A DNA stretch of 64,000 nucleotides from Paludisphaera rhizosphaerae (GCF_011065895.1 NZ_JAALCR010000003.1:310001-374000), one strand, 5' to 3'. Positions 28,027-37,389 are shown, counted from the stretch's first letter. A program made the numbers and translations. Notes: a model not told the origin generated them from the letters alone.

Positions 28027-28335
28027 ATGGCCGAGCAAGCCGTGATCGTCGAGTTCGAGTACGGGTCGAACGACCTCAAGCCCCTGCTGGACGTGGAAGC
28101 TCTGTTGATCTCCGAGGTGGGAAGCGCCGGCGTCGGTCAGTTCGACGGCGACGAGATGGCGGTCGACCTGAGCCACGGCTCGTTCTATCTCTTCGGCCCC
28201 GACGCGAACGCCCTCTTCGCGGCGGCACGGCCGATCCTGGACGCCGCTCGCTGCCTTCGTCGCGTTCGCGCCATCCTGCGGTTCGGGCCGCCGGTGGCCG
28301 GCGTCGCCGAGCGTCTCGTGACGCTCCAACCCTGA
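28027..28335 (+). CDS. Conserved small hypothetical protein
   Basis: A 102-residue soluble protein resembling a small family found in many bacteria and lacking a known role (recognised by general pattern: an opening VIVEFEYGSNDL, a VGQFDGDEMAVD strand, then FYLFGPDANALF and a final FGPPVAG). It begins 25 nt after the sulfatase-like gene and is probably co-transcribed. AAGGAC precedes the ATG by about 11 nt. No signal peptide or membrane helix. Confidence 0.75.
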   Translation: MAEQAVIVEFEYGSNDLKPLLDVEALLISEVGSAGVGQFDGDEMAVDLSHGSFYLFGPDANALFAAARPILDAARCLRRVRAILRFGPPVAGVAERLVTLQP

Positions 28336-28423
28336 GCCGGTCGCAGGCCGCTGTCTCGCGTCCACTCCCCCCGTTAGAATCGGGGACGGCCCCAACGAAC
28401 CGCGGGCCGGGAGGACGACGATT

Positions 28424-29551
28424 ATGCGACGGCGGACGTTCCTGAACAGCGCCGCGGCGGTCGGCGCGGTGAATCTGGCGGGATGGTCGACGGCGACCGA
28501 AGACGGCGCGTCGGCGGCGAGGCCCGCGACCAAGTGGCGAGGCGTGAACCTGGGCGGCTGGCTCGCCCTGGAGAAGTGGATCACCCCCACGCTCTACGCC
28601 GGTACGAAGGCCGAGGACGAATACTCGCTCAGCCAGGAACTCGGCCCGAAGGGAGCGGCCGAGCGCCTGAAGCGACACCGCGAGACCTGGATCACGGCCG
28701 ACGACCTCCGCTGGCTGGCCGATCGCGGGATCAACTCCGTTCGCATCCCGATCAACTACGGCGCGTCCGAGGAAAACCCGCCCTTCGTCCCGGCCCGTGA
28801 GACGCTCGACTGGGCCTTTGAGACGGCCGCCGCTAACGGTCTGGGCGTGCTGCTCGACCTCCACGGCGTCCCCGGCAGTCAAAACGCGTGGGACCACAGC
28901 GGACGGCAGGGGACGCTCGGCTGGCACACCAGCCGCGAGAACGTCGAGCACTCGCTGCGGATCGTCGACGACCTCGCCGCGCGTTTCGGCTCACGATCCA
29001 ACCTGATCGGCTTCCAACTCCTCAACGAGCCCCGCTGGGACGTCCCGATGGACATCCTGAAAGGCTTCTACCGCGACGCATACACCCTCGTCCGCAAGCA
29101 CATCCCCGCCGATCGCGCCTCGGTCGTGATCCACGACGGCTTCCGCCCCGGCGAGTGGTCCGGGTTCATGCAGCCTCCCGAATATCAGAACGTGGTGATC
29201 GACACACACTGCTATCAGTGCTTCACCGACGAGGACAAGAAGCGGTCGATCCGGGATCAAATCCGCTTCGCCCTGACGGATCGCGAGGAGCGGGTGGCGT
29301 CGCTCCAGAAGACGCTCCCCTGCATCGTCGGCGAGTGGTCGTGCGCTTTGCCGCCGGAATCGCTGCGCGGGCTCCACGGCTTCGCCCGCGACGCCGCCGT
29401 CCGCGCCTACGGCGACGCCCAGCTCCTCAACTACGAGACCGGCCGCGGCTGGTTCTTCTGGACCTACAAAACCGAGGCCGGCGGCGGCTGGTCGTTCCGC
29501 GACTGCGTCGAACGTGGCTGGCTGCCCCCTCGATTTGGAGACCACGCATGA
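28424..29551 (+). CDS. GH5-family glycoside hydrolase (beta-glucanase-like), Tat-exported
   Basis: A 375-residue secreted glycosidase. The N terminus MRRRTFLNSAAA is a Tat-like signal. The (beta/alpha)8-barrel follows: opening GVNLGGWLALEKW, the substrate-site NYG segment, LLDLHGVPGSQN, the acid/base Glu202 in LLNEPRWD, HCYQCF, and the nucleophile Glu304 in VGEWS. The architecture is that of GH5 enzymes related to exo-1,3-beta-glucanases and mannosidases. Full length for the family. The ATG at 28424 is preceded by GGGAGG. The stop overlaps the next start (ATGA), indicating translational coupling. Confidence 0.93.
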   Translation: MRRRTFLNSAAAVGAVNLAGWSTATEDGASAARPATKWRGVNLGGWLALEKWITPTLYAGTKAEDEYSLSQELGPKGAAERLKRHRETWITADDLRWLADRGINSVRIPINYGASEENPPFVPARETLDWAFETAAANGLGVLLDLHGVPGSQNAWDHSGRQGTLGWHTSRENVEHSLRIVDDLAARFGSRSNLIGFQLLNEPRWDVPMDILKGFYRDAYTLVRKHIPADRASVVIHDGFRPGEWSGFMQPPEYQNVVIDTHCYQCFTDEDKKRSIRDQIRFALTDREERVASLQKTLPCIVGEWSCALPPESLRGLHGFARDAAVRAYGDAQLLNYETGRGWFFWTYKTEAGGGWSFRDCVERGWLPPRFGDHA

Positions 29552-29976
29552 CGATCGACGCCGAGATCCCCACGACCTCGACGCCCCGCACCCGCACCAC
29601 GGCCGCCTGGACCGGCATGGTCTTATCAACCCTGGCCATCCTCTTCCTCGTGATGGACGGCGTTATGAAGGTCGTGAAAGCCGGCCCCGTCCTCGAAGCC
29701 AGTGCCCCACTGGAAATCCCCGTGTGGACGATCCCGATCATCGGCGGGATCCTGCTGGTCCAGACGCTGCTCTACGCGATCCCGCAGACGGCCGTCCTGG
29801 GCGCGGTCCTCTTGACCGGCTACCTGGGCGGGGCCACCTGGACCCACCTGCGTATGAATGGGTCGCCGTTCGAGCTGGCCTTCCCCAGCATCCTGGCGAC
29901 CTTCGTCTGGGGCGGTCTGCTGCTTCGCGAGCCCCGACTCAGGGCCCTGTTCCCGTGGCGTCGACCATCACGATAG
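29548..29976 (+). CDS. DoxX-like integral membrane protein
   Basis: A 142-residue membrane protein with four predicted helices: MVLSTLAILFLVMDGVMKVV, IIGGILLVQTLLYAIP, AVLGAVLLTGYLGGATW and ILATFVWGGLLL. Size, helix order and the GYLGGATWTHLRM-type third-helix region resemble DoxX-like proteins. The ATG overlaps the GH5 stop by ATGA, so it is probably translated with it. Physiological role unknown. Confidence 0.85.
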   Translation: MTIDAEIPTTSTPRTRTTAAWTGMVLSTLAILFLVMDGVMKVVKAGPVLEASAPLEIPVWTIPIIGGILLVQTLLYAIPQTAVLGAVLLTGYLGGATWTHLRMNGSPFELAFPSILATFVWGGLLLREPRLRALFPWRRPSR

Positions 29977-30010
29977 ACCAACGAGCCACCTGAGGAGCGA
30001 GAACATAACC

Positions 30011-31495
30011 ATGAGGCTGACTCTCCTGACGGGAATTCTCGCCATCCTGTCGCTTGCCTCCGTCCGCGCGGCCGAGCCTCCCAACATCGTCCTTATGATC
30101 GCCGACGACCTGGCGTGGGACGACTGCGGCCCGTTCGGCAACCCGCACGTCGGGACGCCGAACATCGACCGGCTGGCCCGCGAGGGGATGTGTTTCGACC
30201 GGGCCTTCGTCATGGCCAGTTCGTGCAGCCCCAGTCGTTGCAGCATCATCACCGGGCGCTATCCCCACAACACCGACGCCCAGGAGCTGCATCAACCGCT
30301 GCCGAAGGAGCAAGTCACGTTCGTCGAGAAGCTCAAGGCGTCCGGCTACTGGACGGCCGCGGCCGGCAAGTGGCATCTCGGCGGCGCGGTCAAGAACCGG
30401 TTCGACGTCGTCCGCGAGGCCAACGCCGCGGGCTATCAGTTGGGGACCGGGAAGGACGCGGGGGACAAATTGGCCTTCGAGGGCGCGGGCGCCGCGCAGA
30501 GCGGCTGCGACCAGTGGGTCCCCGTCCTGCGCGACCGTCCCAAAGACAAGCCCTTCTTCCTCTGGCTGGCGTCTCTCGACCCGCACCGCGACTACCAGCC
30601 GAACACGATCCCAACGCCCCACCGCCCGGAAGACGTCGTGGTCCCCGTTGAATTGCCCGACACGCCCGAGGTCCGCAAGGACCTGGCCCTCTACTACGAC
30701 GAGATCAGCCGACTCGACCACTTCGTCGGCGCTGTGCTCGACGAACTCGACCGCCAGGGGGTCGCGAACGACACGCTCGTCCTGTTCCTCAGCGACAACG
30801 GCCGGCCGTTCCCCCGGTTCAAGACCACCGTTTACGACGGCGGCGTCAAGACGCCTCTGATCGCCCGCTGGCCCGGCCGAATGCCGGCCGGCGCCCGCTG
30901 CGACAGCCTGGTCAGCACGATCGACCTCGCCCCCACGTTCCTGAAGCTGGCGGGCGTCCAGCCCGGCCCGACGTTCCAGGGCAAGGACGTCTCGCCCTTG
31001 TTCCGCGACCCGACTGCCAGGATCAACGACGTCATCATCGCCGAGCGGAACTGGCACGACTACGCCGCGCGGGGCCGCTCCGTCCGTTCCGAGCGATTCC
31101 GGTACGTGAAGAACGACGACCGCGAGAGCAACCTCAACCCGCCCGCCGACGCCGTCCGCAGCCCCACGTTCGTTGCCATGCGGAAGCTCCGCGACGAAGG
31201 CAAGCTCACCCCCGAGCAGTCCACCTGCTTCTTCAGCCCCCGTCCCGCCGAGGAACTCTACGACCTGACCGCCGACCCCCACGAACTCAAGAACCTCGCC
31301 GCCGACCCGAAGTACGCCGAGACGCTCGTTGAGATGCGCAAGACCCTCGCCGACTGGCAGCAACGAACCAACGACGTCGCGCCCGACAAGCTCAGCCCCG
31401 ACGAGTTCGACCGCGAAACCGGCGACCCACTCCCCAACCGCGTACGGCCCCGCCCCACAAAGCGGGCGACGGCGAAGAGCGCCTCGGCGCCTTGA
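30011..31495 (+). CDS. Secreted type I sulfatase
   Basis: Hydrolyses sulfate esters, probably of polysaccharides. The 494-residue protein has a signal peptide (residues 1-20, ending VRAAE), the metal-ligand opening NIVLMIADDLAWDD, and the formylglycine signature CSPSR at residues 72-76 (SSCSPSRCSIITGRYP), followed by AAGKWHLGG. Late metal ligands appear in FLSDNGRPFPR. So it should be activated by the formylglycine-generating enzyme, which is not in this window. ATG at 30011; a better ribosome-binding site is GAGGAG 13 nt upstream. It is 34 nt from the DoxX-like gene and may be in the same operon, giving a glycan-degradation set with GH5. Confidence 0.94.
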   Translation: MRLTLLTGILAILSLASVRAAEPPNIVLMIADDLAWDDCGPFGNPHVGTPNIDRLAREGMCFDRAFVMASSCSPSRCSIITGRYPHNTDAQELHQPLPKEQVTFVEKLKASGYWTAAAGKWHLGGAVKNRFDVVREANAAGYQLGTGKDAGDKLAFEGAGAAQSGCDQWVPVLRDRPKDKPFFLWLASLDPHRDYQPNTIPTPHRPEDVVVPVELPDTPEVRKDLALYYDEISRLDHFVGAVLDELDRQGVANDTLVLFLSDNGRPFPRFKTTVYDGGVKTPLIARWPGRMPAGARCDSLVSTIDLAPTFLKLAGVQPGPTFQGKDVSPLFRDPTARINDVIIAERNWHDYAARGRSVRSERFRYVKNDDRESNLNPPADAVRSPTFVAMRKLRDEGKLTPEQSTCFFSPRPAEELYDLTADPHELKNLAADPKYAETLVEMRKTLADWQQRTNDVAPDKLSPDEFDRETGDPLPNRVRPRPTKRATAKSASAP

Positions 31496-31543
31496 AGTCC
31501 CTCTCCCGCCGGGAGCGGGTCCTGAAAGGGCTCCGCGAGTTGG

Positions 31544-31596
31544 CCCTCATCCGGACCATACAGGGGGAAGGTGGCCGCAAAGCGGCCGGATGAGGG
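31544..31596. repeat. Palindromic intergenic element after the sulfatase gene
   Basis: CCCTCATCCGG at 31544-31554 is matched by CCGGATGAGGG at 31586-31596, and GGCCGC/GCGGCC (31573-31578, 31582-31587) forms a smaller hairpin inside. This composition, with CTCTCCCGCCGGGAG before it, is like dispersed palindromic intergenic repeats of high-GC bacteria. It may end transcription. Position in the space between sulfatase and the HAF-repeat gene. Confidence 0.5.
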
Positions 31597-31700
31597 GGGG
31601 AATCCAAGGGCTGAGGCAAACGCAACCACCTCGAAAGGTGAAGACGAAGGCGATGACCTAGAGCGCCGGCCGTTTCGATCGCCTCTGCCGCTGCGAGTCT

Positions 31701-32912
31701 TCAATCGGCTATTCGGCGGGCGGCCTGACCGTTGAAGCCGTTTCGCAGCCGCCGGCTCACGACCAGTCCGCCGACCCCAAGCACGATCAGGACCGAGGGC
31801 TCGGGGACAGGCGTCTCGTCGAGCGGCGTGAGCAAGAGATACGAATCGACGCCGTCTTTCTCGCCTTCCGCGAGGATCCAGCCCGCCTGGTTGATGGTAA
31901 TCGCGCTCGTGATCAACCATCCCGAACTCGCGTCGACAAGCTGATCGAGCCGAAGGGCGGTCCCGTCGCGGAAGAGAGCGCCGAAGTTTCCTTCCTCGTC
32001 TTCGGCTCGGCCGACGATCACCCCGGCGTCGTTGATCGCACTGGCGATGGAGTATCCGATTGAGTCGGGCGCCAGGTCGATCATCTTTCCGTCGCGATAG
32101 ACAAAGGCGTGCAACGTTCCATTCGCGGTCTCCGCCGTCCCAACGACTTCGCCCAGGTTGTTCAGGCCGGCCGATGAGCTGTATGAGCCGCCGAGCGTCC
32201 CCAGATCCACAGACTTTCCAGTCCGATCCCTCAAGTAGGCGTGCGAGGGGTCCCCCGGCCAGGGCTGGGAGGTCCCCGCGACCTCGAGATGATCATTCAG
32301 GGCGGCGGCGGTCGTTACGCCTCGCCACCTATTGTAAGCCCACTTGGCGGGGTCCCCGGCCAGCCCACCCGCTGATGCAACATCGTCGGAATCCACCGAT
32401 CCGGTCCTTGCCGAAGCGGGCGACAGCAGGATGGAGCGTTGCTCATTCTGACCGCCGTTGAGGTTCGACCAGTGGTAGTCGGTCGCCACGCCGATTTGCC
32501 ATCCCTCCGAGTTGGAGGCGGTCGTCCGATATTCGACGCGATCACGCGTCAGGGGGCCGTCTTTCCAGGTCCAGGACTCCGAAAACACGACGTCGCCGGC
32601 CCTCGTGATTCCGATCGGAGACGAGTAGATGGGCATGCCTGCGAAAACTGCTGAGGTCGTCGGTGCCGGCGACGGAACCTGTGACCAGCGGCCGTCGCGA
32701 TAGACGCCCGCGACCCAGGGTCCATAGCCGTAAGGAGGGAGACCGGGGCTCTGGCTCGACACACCGACCACCTGGCCGGAATCGTTCATCGCCACCGGTC
32801 GGTAGTCCGAGCCGAGGTCCGTCACCTTGTACAGCGGCGTCCCCGAAGCGGTGGGGGCCGAGGCGACCAGGAAGATCAAACCCGCCGCCATCATCCAGCG
32901 TCCCGACGACAT
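31701..32912 (-). CDS. PEP-CTERM protein with HAF-type repeats
   Basis: A 403-residue secreted protein. ATG at 32912 has GGAGGGG 4 nt upstream; the reading frame is open to 33002. Signal peptide residues 1-24. The body consists of repeated motifs in which Asn-Asp/Leu-Gly pairs recur (MNDSGQVVGV, NNLGEVVGTAE, INDAGVIVGRAEDE, INQAGWILAEGEKD), the hallmark of HAF-repeat proteins that probably form a beta-propeller. C-terminal sorting signal: VPEPSVLIV then a hydrophobic stretch and RRLRN, followed by a further tail of about 10 residues after the basic cluster. Surface attachment via exosortase is likely. Ligand unknown. Confidence 0.88.
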   Translation of the reverse strand: MSSGRWMMAAGLIFLVASAPTASGTPLYKVTDLGSDYRPVAMNDSGQVVGVSSQSPGLPPYGYGPWVAGVYRDGRWSQVPSPAPTTSAVFAGMPIYSSPIGITRAGDVVFSESWTWKDGPLTRDRVEYRTTASNSEGWQIGVATDYHWSNLNGGQNEQRSILLSPASARTGSVDSDDVASAGGLAGDPAKWAYNRWRGVTTAAALNDHLEVAGTSQPWPGDPSHAYLRDRTGKSVDLGTLGGSYSSSAGLNNLGEVVGTAETANGTLHAFVYRDGKMIDLAPDSIGYSIASAINDAGVIVGRAEDEEGNFGALFRDGTALRLDQLVDASSGWLITSAITINQAGWILAEGEKDGVDSYLLLTPLDETPVPEPSVLIVLGVGGLVVSRRLRNGFNGQAARRIAD

Positions 32913-33973
32913 GACCCCTCCATGGAAAGTCCCACTCCTCGGCCGGGCCTCCACCACGGTCGAATGCATTGAGACCATCGCTCTCTCAACCCCAGACGTC
33001 AAGATCAGCCCAATCCATACTGGGCGTCAGAGGCGTCGTGGCGAAGGACGGCTCACTCGGGGGGGATGCTGACTCGGGAATCGAAATCCCACAATTCCGC
33101 GACCAAAAATTGCGGTCATAGCCCCTACTCCTTTATGGAGGGTTGTGTGATCAGCACGCACGACGACGGACGATCGGCGGCGTTGAGAGAGGGGCGCGAC
33201 CACGATGAAGTCGACGAACGAACCCATTCACTGCGAGGCGGACATGGTCGCTCTCGCTTCATTTCATCCGCCGGCGCCGTGGGCCCAGGGCGATCCAGAA
33301 ATGGACGCTCCTCGCTCAAGATCACCAGTACCGGCCGGAAGCCATTTCTGGGTCAAACGTTGGAATCGGGGGCCGGGGCCACGCTTGCGTGGCGATGAAA
33401 CCCAGATCCGTCTTTCTTCGGTGGTATTGATCGAGGAGTGTCACGAAAATGGTCGATCGAACCCGATCACGCCGCCGGATTCTCTAACGCAAGCCCATTC
33501 CCCACATAGACTTGCCCTCCCAGGACAGAGCAACAGCGACGGACGATCGAACCCAACCGAACCCGCCCGACTCGGGCGTCGGCAGATCCGGCCACGTCCG
33601 TCGTCATTCCATGGCCCAACTCGTGCGGCCACGCCAGTCAGTTCCAACCATCAGGATGAGACGTTGGGGGCGAGGGTTCTCGGAAATTGGTCGATCGAAG
33701 CCAATTCCCGAGAGTCGCCGAGCGCTGCAACTCCCTGGCTCTGTGGAGCCTATGAAGAGCATGGGCTTTCACGAATTGGGACCGTTCCGCGCGAACGAAC
33801 CCGCCGCGAATGTCGTATCGAAGCCGGCGCAACCGCTGGTGGAAGCGGGGCGGAAAATCGTAAGATGAAAGTCGTCCAGCCGCGCGGGGGGTGCAACGTT
33901 TCTCGCGAGCGGTCGAATCGGTTCCGGTGGCCCGTTCGCTGCCGTGCATCAAGAAAGACGAGGAGCGTGGGCC
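32913..33973. other. 1.06-kb intergenic stretch with dispersed repeats, no gene seen
   Basis: A long gene-free stretch. A 267-codon frame starting at 33205 reads through it but its translation is rich in Arg/Ser/Pro with no domain. Three copies of a short element based on GGTCGATCGAA are described separately. The promoter for the pseudouridine synthase must be near the right end. Confidence 0.5.
33451..33715. repeat. Three copies of a GGTCGATCGAA-based element
   Basis: GAAAATGGTCGATCGAACCCGATC around 33445-33468, GGACGATCGAACCCAACC at 33541-33558 and GAAATTGGTCGATCGAAGCCAATTC around 33683-33707. The spacing is about 90 and 150 nt. Each sits in intergenic DNA. They look like a dispersed repeat family, not regulatory sites of one gene. 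Confidence 0.45.
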
Positions 33974-35719
33974 ATGGCCGAACGACGTTCGAATCCGGGC
34001 GGCGGTAAAAAACGTCCGCCGCGACAGGAAGGGGGCGGTCCGCGTCCGCCCGGTGGTCCCCAGCGGAGTCTCTCCGGCGCGGGGAGGAAGCCCAAGCGGT
34101 TCGGCCAGGATCAGGGTCCGCCGGGACCTGGCGGCAAGCCGCCGCGCGCCGGCCAGGGTCAAGGCCCGCCGTCGGGACCGGCCGATCGCAGGCCGCCGCG
34201 CGGTCGGACGACCGGCGAAGGTGCGCCCCGCAAGCCGCGCCGCCAGCCGTTGAAGTCCAGCCCCGAGGCCGAGAAGGGCGAACGCCTCCAGAAGGTTCTG
34301 GCCTCGGCCGGCCTGGGCTCACGCCGGGCGTGCGAGGAGTACATCCTCCAGGGCCGCGTCACGGTTGACGGCAAGACCGTCAAGGAACTCGGCGCGCGGG
34401 TCCACCCGGACGAGGTCACGATCGCCCTTGACGGTGAGAAGCTCAAAGCCGAGCGCCACGTCTACTACGCGGTGAACAAGCCCAAGGGCTACGTCTCCAC
34501 GAATGAGGACCCCGCCGGCCGGCCCCGCGTCGTCGACCTACTCCCCTCGGTCCCCGAGCGCGTCTACACCGTGGGACGGCTCGACGAGGACAGCACCGGG
34601 CTGATGATCCTGACCAACGACGGCCAGTTCGCGAACAAGCTGGCCCACCCGCGGTACGGGGTCGAGAAGATCTACCGGGCCGTCGTGGCCGGCACGCCCA
34701 GCCAGGAAGTCCTGGCCCGGCTGACCGAGGGCGTCTGGCTCTCCGACGGCAAGGTCCGCGCCAAGCGCACCCGGGTCGTCGGCACGCAGGGCGAGGCGAC
34801 CATCATCGAGCTGGTGCTGGCCGAAGGCAAGAAGCGCGAAGTCCGCCGGATGCTCGCGAAGTTCGGCCACAAGGTCATGTCGCTGACGCGCATCGCCATC
34901 GGCCCGATCAGCCTGAAGGGGATCCCCGTCGGCGACGCCCGGCCGCTGTCAAGGACCGAGGTCGACATGCTCCGCAAGGTGGCGTCCGGCATCGCCATCT
35001 CGCCGCCGCGCGACCTCGCCCCCGATGCCCGCCCCCGCGGTCGCAAGCCCGACCAGGGCCCGCGCCGGCCGCATTCGGCCGAAGGTCGCGATCAGGGACC
35101 GCCGCCGCGCCGGGGACGCGAGTTCGACCCCGAGGCTCTCGGCTCGCCCCCATCCCAGCGCCGGGGACGCCCTCCCCAGGGCCGTCCCGACGATGATCGC
35201 CGCGCCGCCCGTCCGGAGCGATCGCCGAGCGGCGTCCGCCCGCCCCGCCAGCACTTCGAGGAAGGCCCGGAGGGTCCGCCGCCACGCCCGCAAGGCAAGG
35301 GTCGCCAGGGATACCGGCCCGAAGGCGGACCGCCGCGCGGCAAGGCCGCATACCGACCGGAAGGAGGCGGACCGCCGCCGCGCGGGAAGGCTCCGTACCG
35401 ACCCGAAGGGGGACCGCCGCCACGCGGGAAGGGCGGCTATCAACCCGAAGGCGGATTGCCGCCGCGACCGCCGGGTCCGCCGCCGTCCCAGCGTCCGCCG
35501 CGTCCCGCCGGCCCGCCGCCGTCGCAGCGTCCTCCCCGCCCCGAAGGGCCGCCGTCGCCCGAACCGAGGGGAAGGCGGATCATCGGGCTGGACAACGTCT
35601 ACCGTGAGACGCCCGAGAACGCCGGGCCGGGCGGCCCGCCCAAGCGGCCGATGCCGAAGCGGCGTCCGCTGCGCAAGGCGGCCGGAGTCAAGCGGAAGCG
35701 ACCGGGCGAGGATTCATGA
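33974..35719 (+). CDS. RsuA/RluB-family pseudouridine synthase with long Pro/Arg/Gly-rich tails
   Basis: Converts a uridine in ribosomal RNA to pseudouridine. The 581-residue product is more than twice the usual size for this family. Residues 1-about 95 are a basic, Gly/Pro/Arg-rich low-complexity extension. An S4 RNA-binding domain follows at about 100-155 (RLQKVLASAGLGSRRACEEY), then the synthase domain with catalytic Asp204 in GRLDEDSTG. Residues from about 345 to the end are again a disordered Pro/Arg/Gly tail with repeats like YRPEGGPPPRGK and PPRPAGPPPSQR. The tails could bind rRNA or ribosome precursors. The ATG at 33974 follows GAGGAG. Its stop overlaps the pyrK start by ATGA. Confidence 0.9.
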   Translation: MAERRSNPGGGKKRPPRQEGGGPRPPGGPQRSLSGAGRKPKRFGQDQGPPGPGGKPPRAGQGQGPPSGPADRRPPRGRTTGEGAPRKPRRQPLKSSPEAEKGERLQKVLASAGLGSRRACEEYILQGRVTVDGKTVKELGARVHPDEVTIALDGEKLKAERHVYYAVNKPKGYVSTNEDPAGRPRVVDLLPSVPERVYTVGRLDEDSTGLMILTNDGQFANKLAHPRYGVEKIYRAVVAGTPSQEVLARLTEGVWLSDGKVRAKRTRVVGTQGEATIIELVLAEGKKREVRRMLAKFGHKVMSLTRIAIGPISLKGIPVGDARPLSRTEVDMLRKVASGIAISPPRDLAPDARPRGRKPDQGPRRPHSAEGRDQGPPPRRGREFDPEALGSPPSQRRGRPPQGRPDDDRRAARPERSPSGVRPPRQHFEEGPEGPPPRPQGKGRQGYRPEGGPPRGKAAYRPEGGGPPPRGKAPYRPEGGPPPRGKGGYQPEGGLPPRPPGPPPSQRPPRPAGPPPSQRPPRPEGPPSPEPRGRRIIGLDNVYRETPENAGPGGPPKRPMPKRRPLRKAAGVKRKRPGEDS

Positions 35720-36603
35720 GCGACCTCTGCACGAACAACGCCCTGATGCGTCCCGCCGCGCTCGTCCTGGAGAACAGGCCGATCGCGCGGGACACGTTCC
35801 TCCTGCGGCTCGACGCCGCCGAGATCGCGCGCCGGATCCTCCCCGGCCAGTTCGTCATGGTGCGAGCCTCTGAGGAGGGGGCGGACGACCCCCTGCTCGG
35901 CCGACCGTTCGCCCTTTACGACGTTCAACGCAAAGGGACAGGCGAGCCGGTCTCGTTCGACGTCGTCTACCTGGTGATCGGCCGGGGGACGGCCGCCCTC
36001 TCGCGTAAGCGACCCGGCGACCGGCTCGACGTCTGGGGTCCGCTCGGCAACGGCTTCGGGCCGTCGCCGGGCCCGGGCCACGCCCTCTTCGTCGCCGGCG
36101 GCGTCGGCCAGACTCCATTCCTGGCCCTCGGCCGCGAGTGGCTGGGCGCGACGACCTACGGCGAAGGCGAATCGCCCAAGGGTTCCCCCGTCGAGTCGGC
36201 GACCTTGCTCTACGGCGTTCGATCGGCCGATCTGCTGGCCGGCGTGGCGGACTTCGAGCGGGCGGGGATCCGGGTGGAGGTCGCGACCGACGACGGCTCC
36301 GCCGGCCGTGCGGGGTTCGTCACCCAGCTTCTGGCCGAGCGGCTCCAGGCCGGTCAGCGTCCCGCCAAGATCGTCGCCTGCGGCCCTCCGCTGATGCTGG
36401 CGGCGGTCGCCGGCCTGGCTCGCGACCACGGCGTCGCGTGCGACGTCTCCCTGGAAAACCACATGGCCTGCGGCTTCGGAGCCTGCTTCAGTTGCGTGAC
36501 GCCGATCCTCCAGGACGACGGCCGACCCGACCTCCGCCGCGTCTGCGTCGAGGGCCCCGTCTTCCCGGCCGACCGGGTCGACTGGTCCCGCCCCTCGCAT
36601 TGA
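35716..36603 (+). CDS. pyrK: Dihydroorotate dehydrogenase B electron-transfer subunit (PyrK-type)
   Basis: A 295-residue flavin/iron-sulfur reductase. N-terminal FAD domain with the PGQFVMVR motif and RPFALYD FAD-binding segment; NAD domain with GGVGQTPFLAL; C-terminal [2Fe-2S] site with Cys252, Cys257, Cys260 and Cys277 (CGFGACFSC plus the later RVCVEG). This is the pattern of PyrK, which passes electrons from PyrD to NAD. It could also be a related ferredoxin reductase. No pyrD is next to it; instead it overlaps an rRNA modification gene by ATGA. The next gene is convergent. Confidence 0.88.
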   Translation: MSDLCTNNALMRPAALVLENRPIARDTFLLRLDAAEIARRILPGQFVMVRASEEGADDPLLGRPFALYDVQRKGTGEPVSFDVVYLVIGRGTAALSRKRPGDRLDVWGPLGNGFGPSPGPGHALFVAGGVGQTPFLALGREWLGATTYGEGESPKGSPVESATLLYGVRSADLLAGVADFERAGIRVEVATDDGSAGRAGFVTQLLAERLQAGQRPAKIVACGPPLMLAAVAGLARDHGVACDVSLENHMACGFGACFSCVTPILQDDGRPDLRRVCVEGPVFPADRVDWSRPSH

Positions 36604-36615
36604 TGAAGTAAGAGA

Positions 36616-37389
36616 TCAGCGTCGACTTTTGGCCTGCTGGGCGCGGATCTGGTCCCGAATGCGAGCGGCCGCTTCGTAGTCCTCGCGGGCCACGGCCTCA
36701 TCGAGCTGCTCTCGCAAAGTCTTTTCCACAGCGTAGTTGCGACGAATTTCCTGCTCGTTCAAGCGGAGTTGTTCGATGAGCGACGGGTTGGGGGATTCGG
36801 TCGCATCGCGTTCCTCCCACCAGGTCCGCTGGTGCAGAGCGATCCTCTCAACGCCGTCGCGGAGGGCGTCGATGGCCTCTTCGGGCCGTCGCCGCTCCAG
36901 GGCCATGGCCGCCTGCGCCTGGGCCTTGTGGAACTGCACAAGCCCGCGGAACTGCTCGTGTGAGGCGATGTAATCCTCGTCGGCCCCGTGCTTTCGGACG
37001 AAGTCCATGAGGGCCAGGGTGTGGTCGGAATCGCGGATGGCCAGTTCGTAACGGCGGAGCGAGAGCCAGGCCATCCGACGGTGATAGAACTGGACGAACT
37101 CGCGGTCAGCCTCGACGCAATGGTGCTGCGACATCACCCAGTTCGAGCCCGGACTCTCGCTGGTCCCTCGGTTGGCGGCATGGTAGCGGAGGTAGTCCAG
37201 ATAGGTCGTCGCCCCATGCGGCCGGGAGCCGTCCGGACGACCGGCGACCTCCAGTTGAAGCACCCCCAGCTCAATCCGGATCTGCAGGACGTTGCGACCG
37301 TCCCGGGCGCGGATCTCACGAGCCAGCACCTCCCCCGGCTCGGGATCGTAGGGCCACCCCTGGATGACGTCGTCCAAATCCTTCCGCAT
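36616..37389 (-). CDS. UVR-motif (UvrB/UvrC-type) domain protein
   Basis: A 257-residue soluble protein. The C terminus carries a UVR motif (LREQLDEAVAREDYEAAARI followed by RDQIR), the two-helix module found in UvrB, UvrC and McsA-type proteins that mediates protein contacts. The rest is mostly helical, with HHCVEADREFVQFYHRR and ERRRPEEAIDALRDG; no catalytic motif was recognised. The start is the ATG at 37389, with GGCGG just upstream; a GTG at 37431 is possible. The gene ends 12 nt from pyrK's stop, convergently. Confidence 0.8.
   Translation of the reverse strand: MRKDLDDVIQGWPYDPEPGEVLAREIRARDGRNVLQIRIELGVLQLEVAGRPDGSRPHGATTYLDYLRYHAANRGTSESPGSNWVMSQHHCVEADREFVQFYHRRMAWLSLRRYELAIRDSDHTLALMDFVRKHGADEDYIASHEQFRGLVQFHKAQAQAAMALERRRPEEAIDALRDGVERIALHQRTWWEERDATESPNPSLIEQLRLNEQEIRRNYAVEKTLREQLDEAVAREDYEAAARIRDQIRAQQAKSRR

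Noticed and set aside
33205-34008. 267-codon plus-strand frame in the intergenic kilobase
   Set aside because: No domain, atypical composition, covers repeated elements and overlaps the synthase start.
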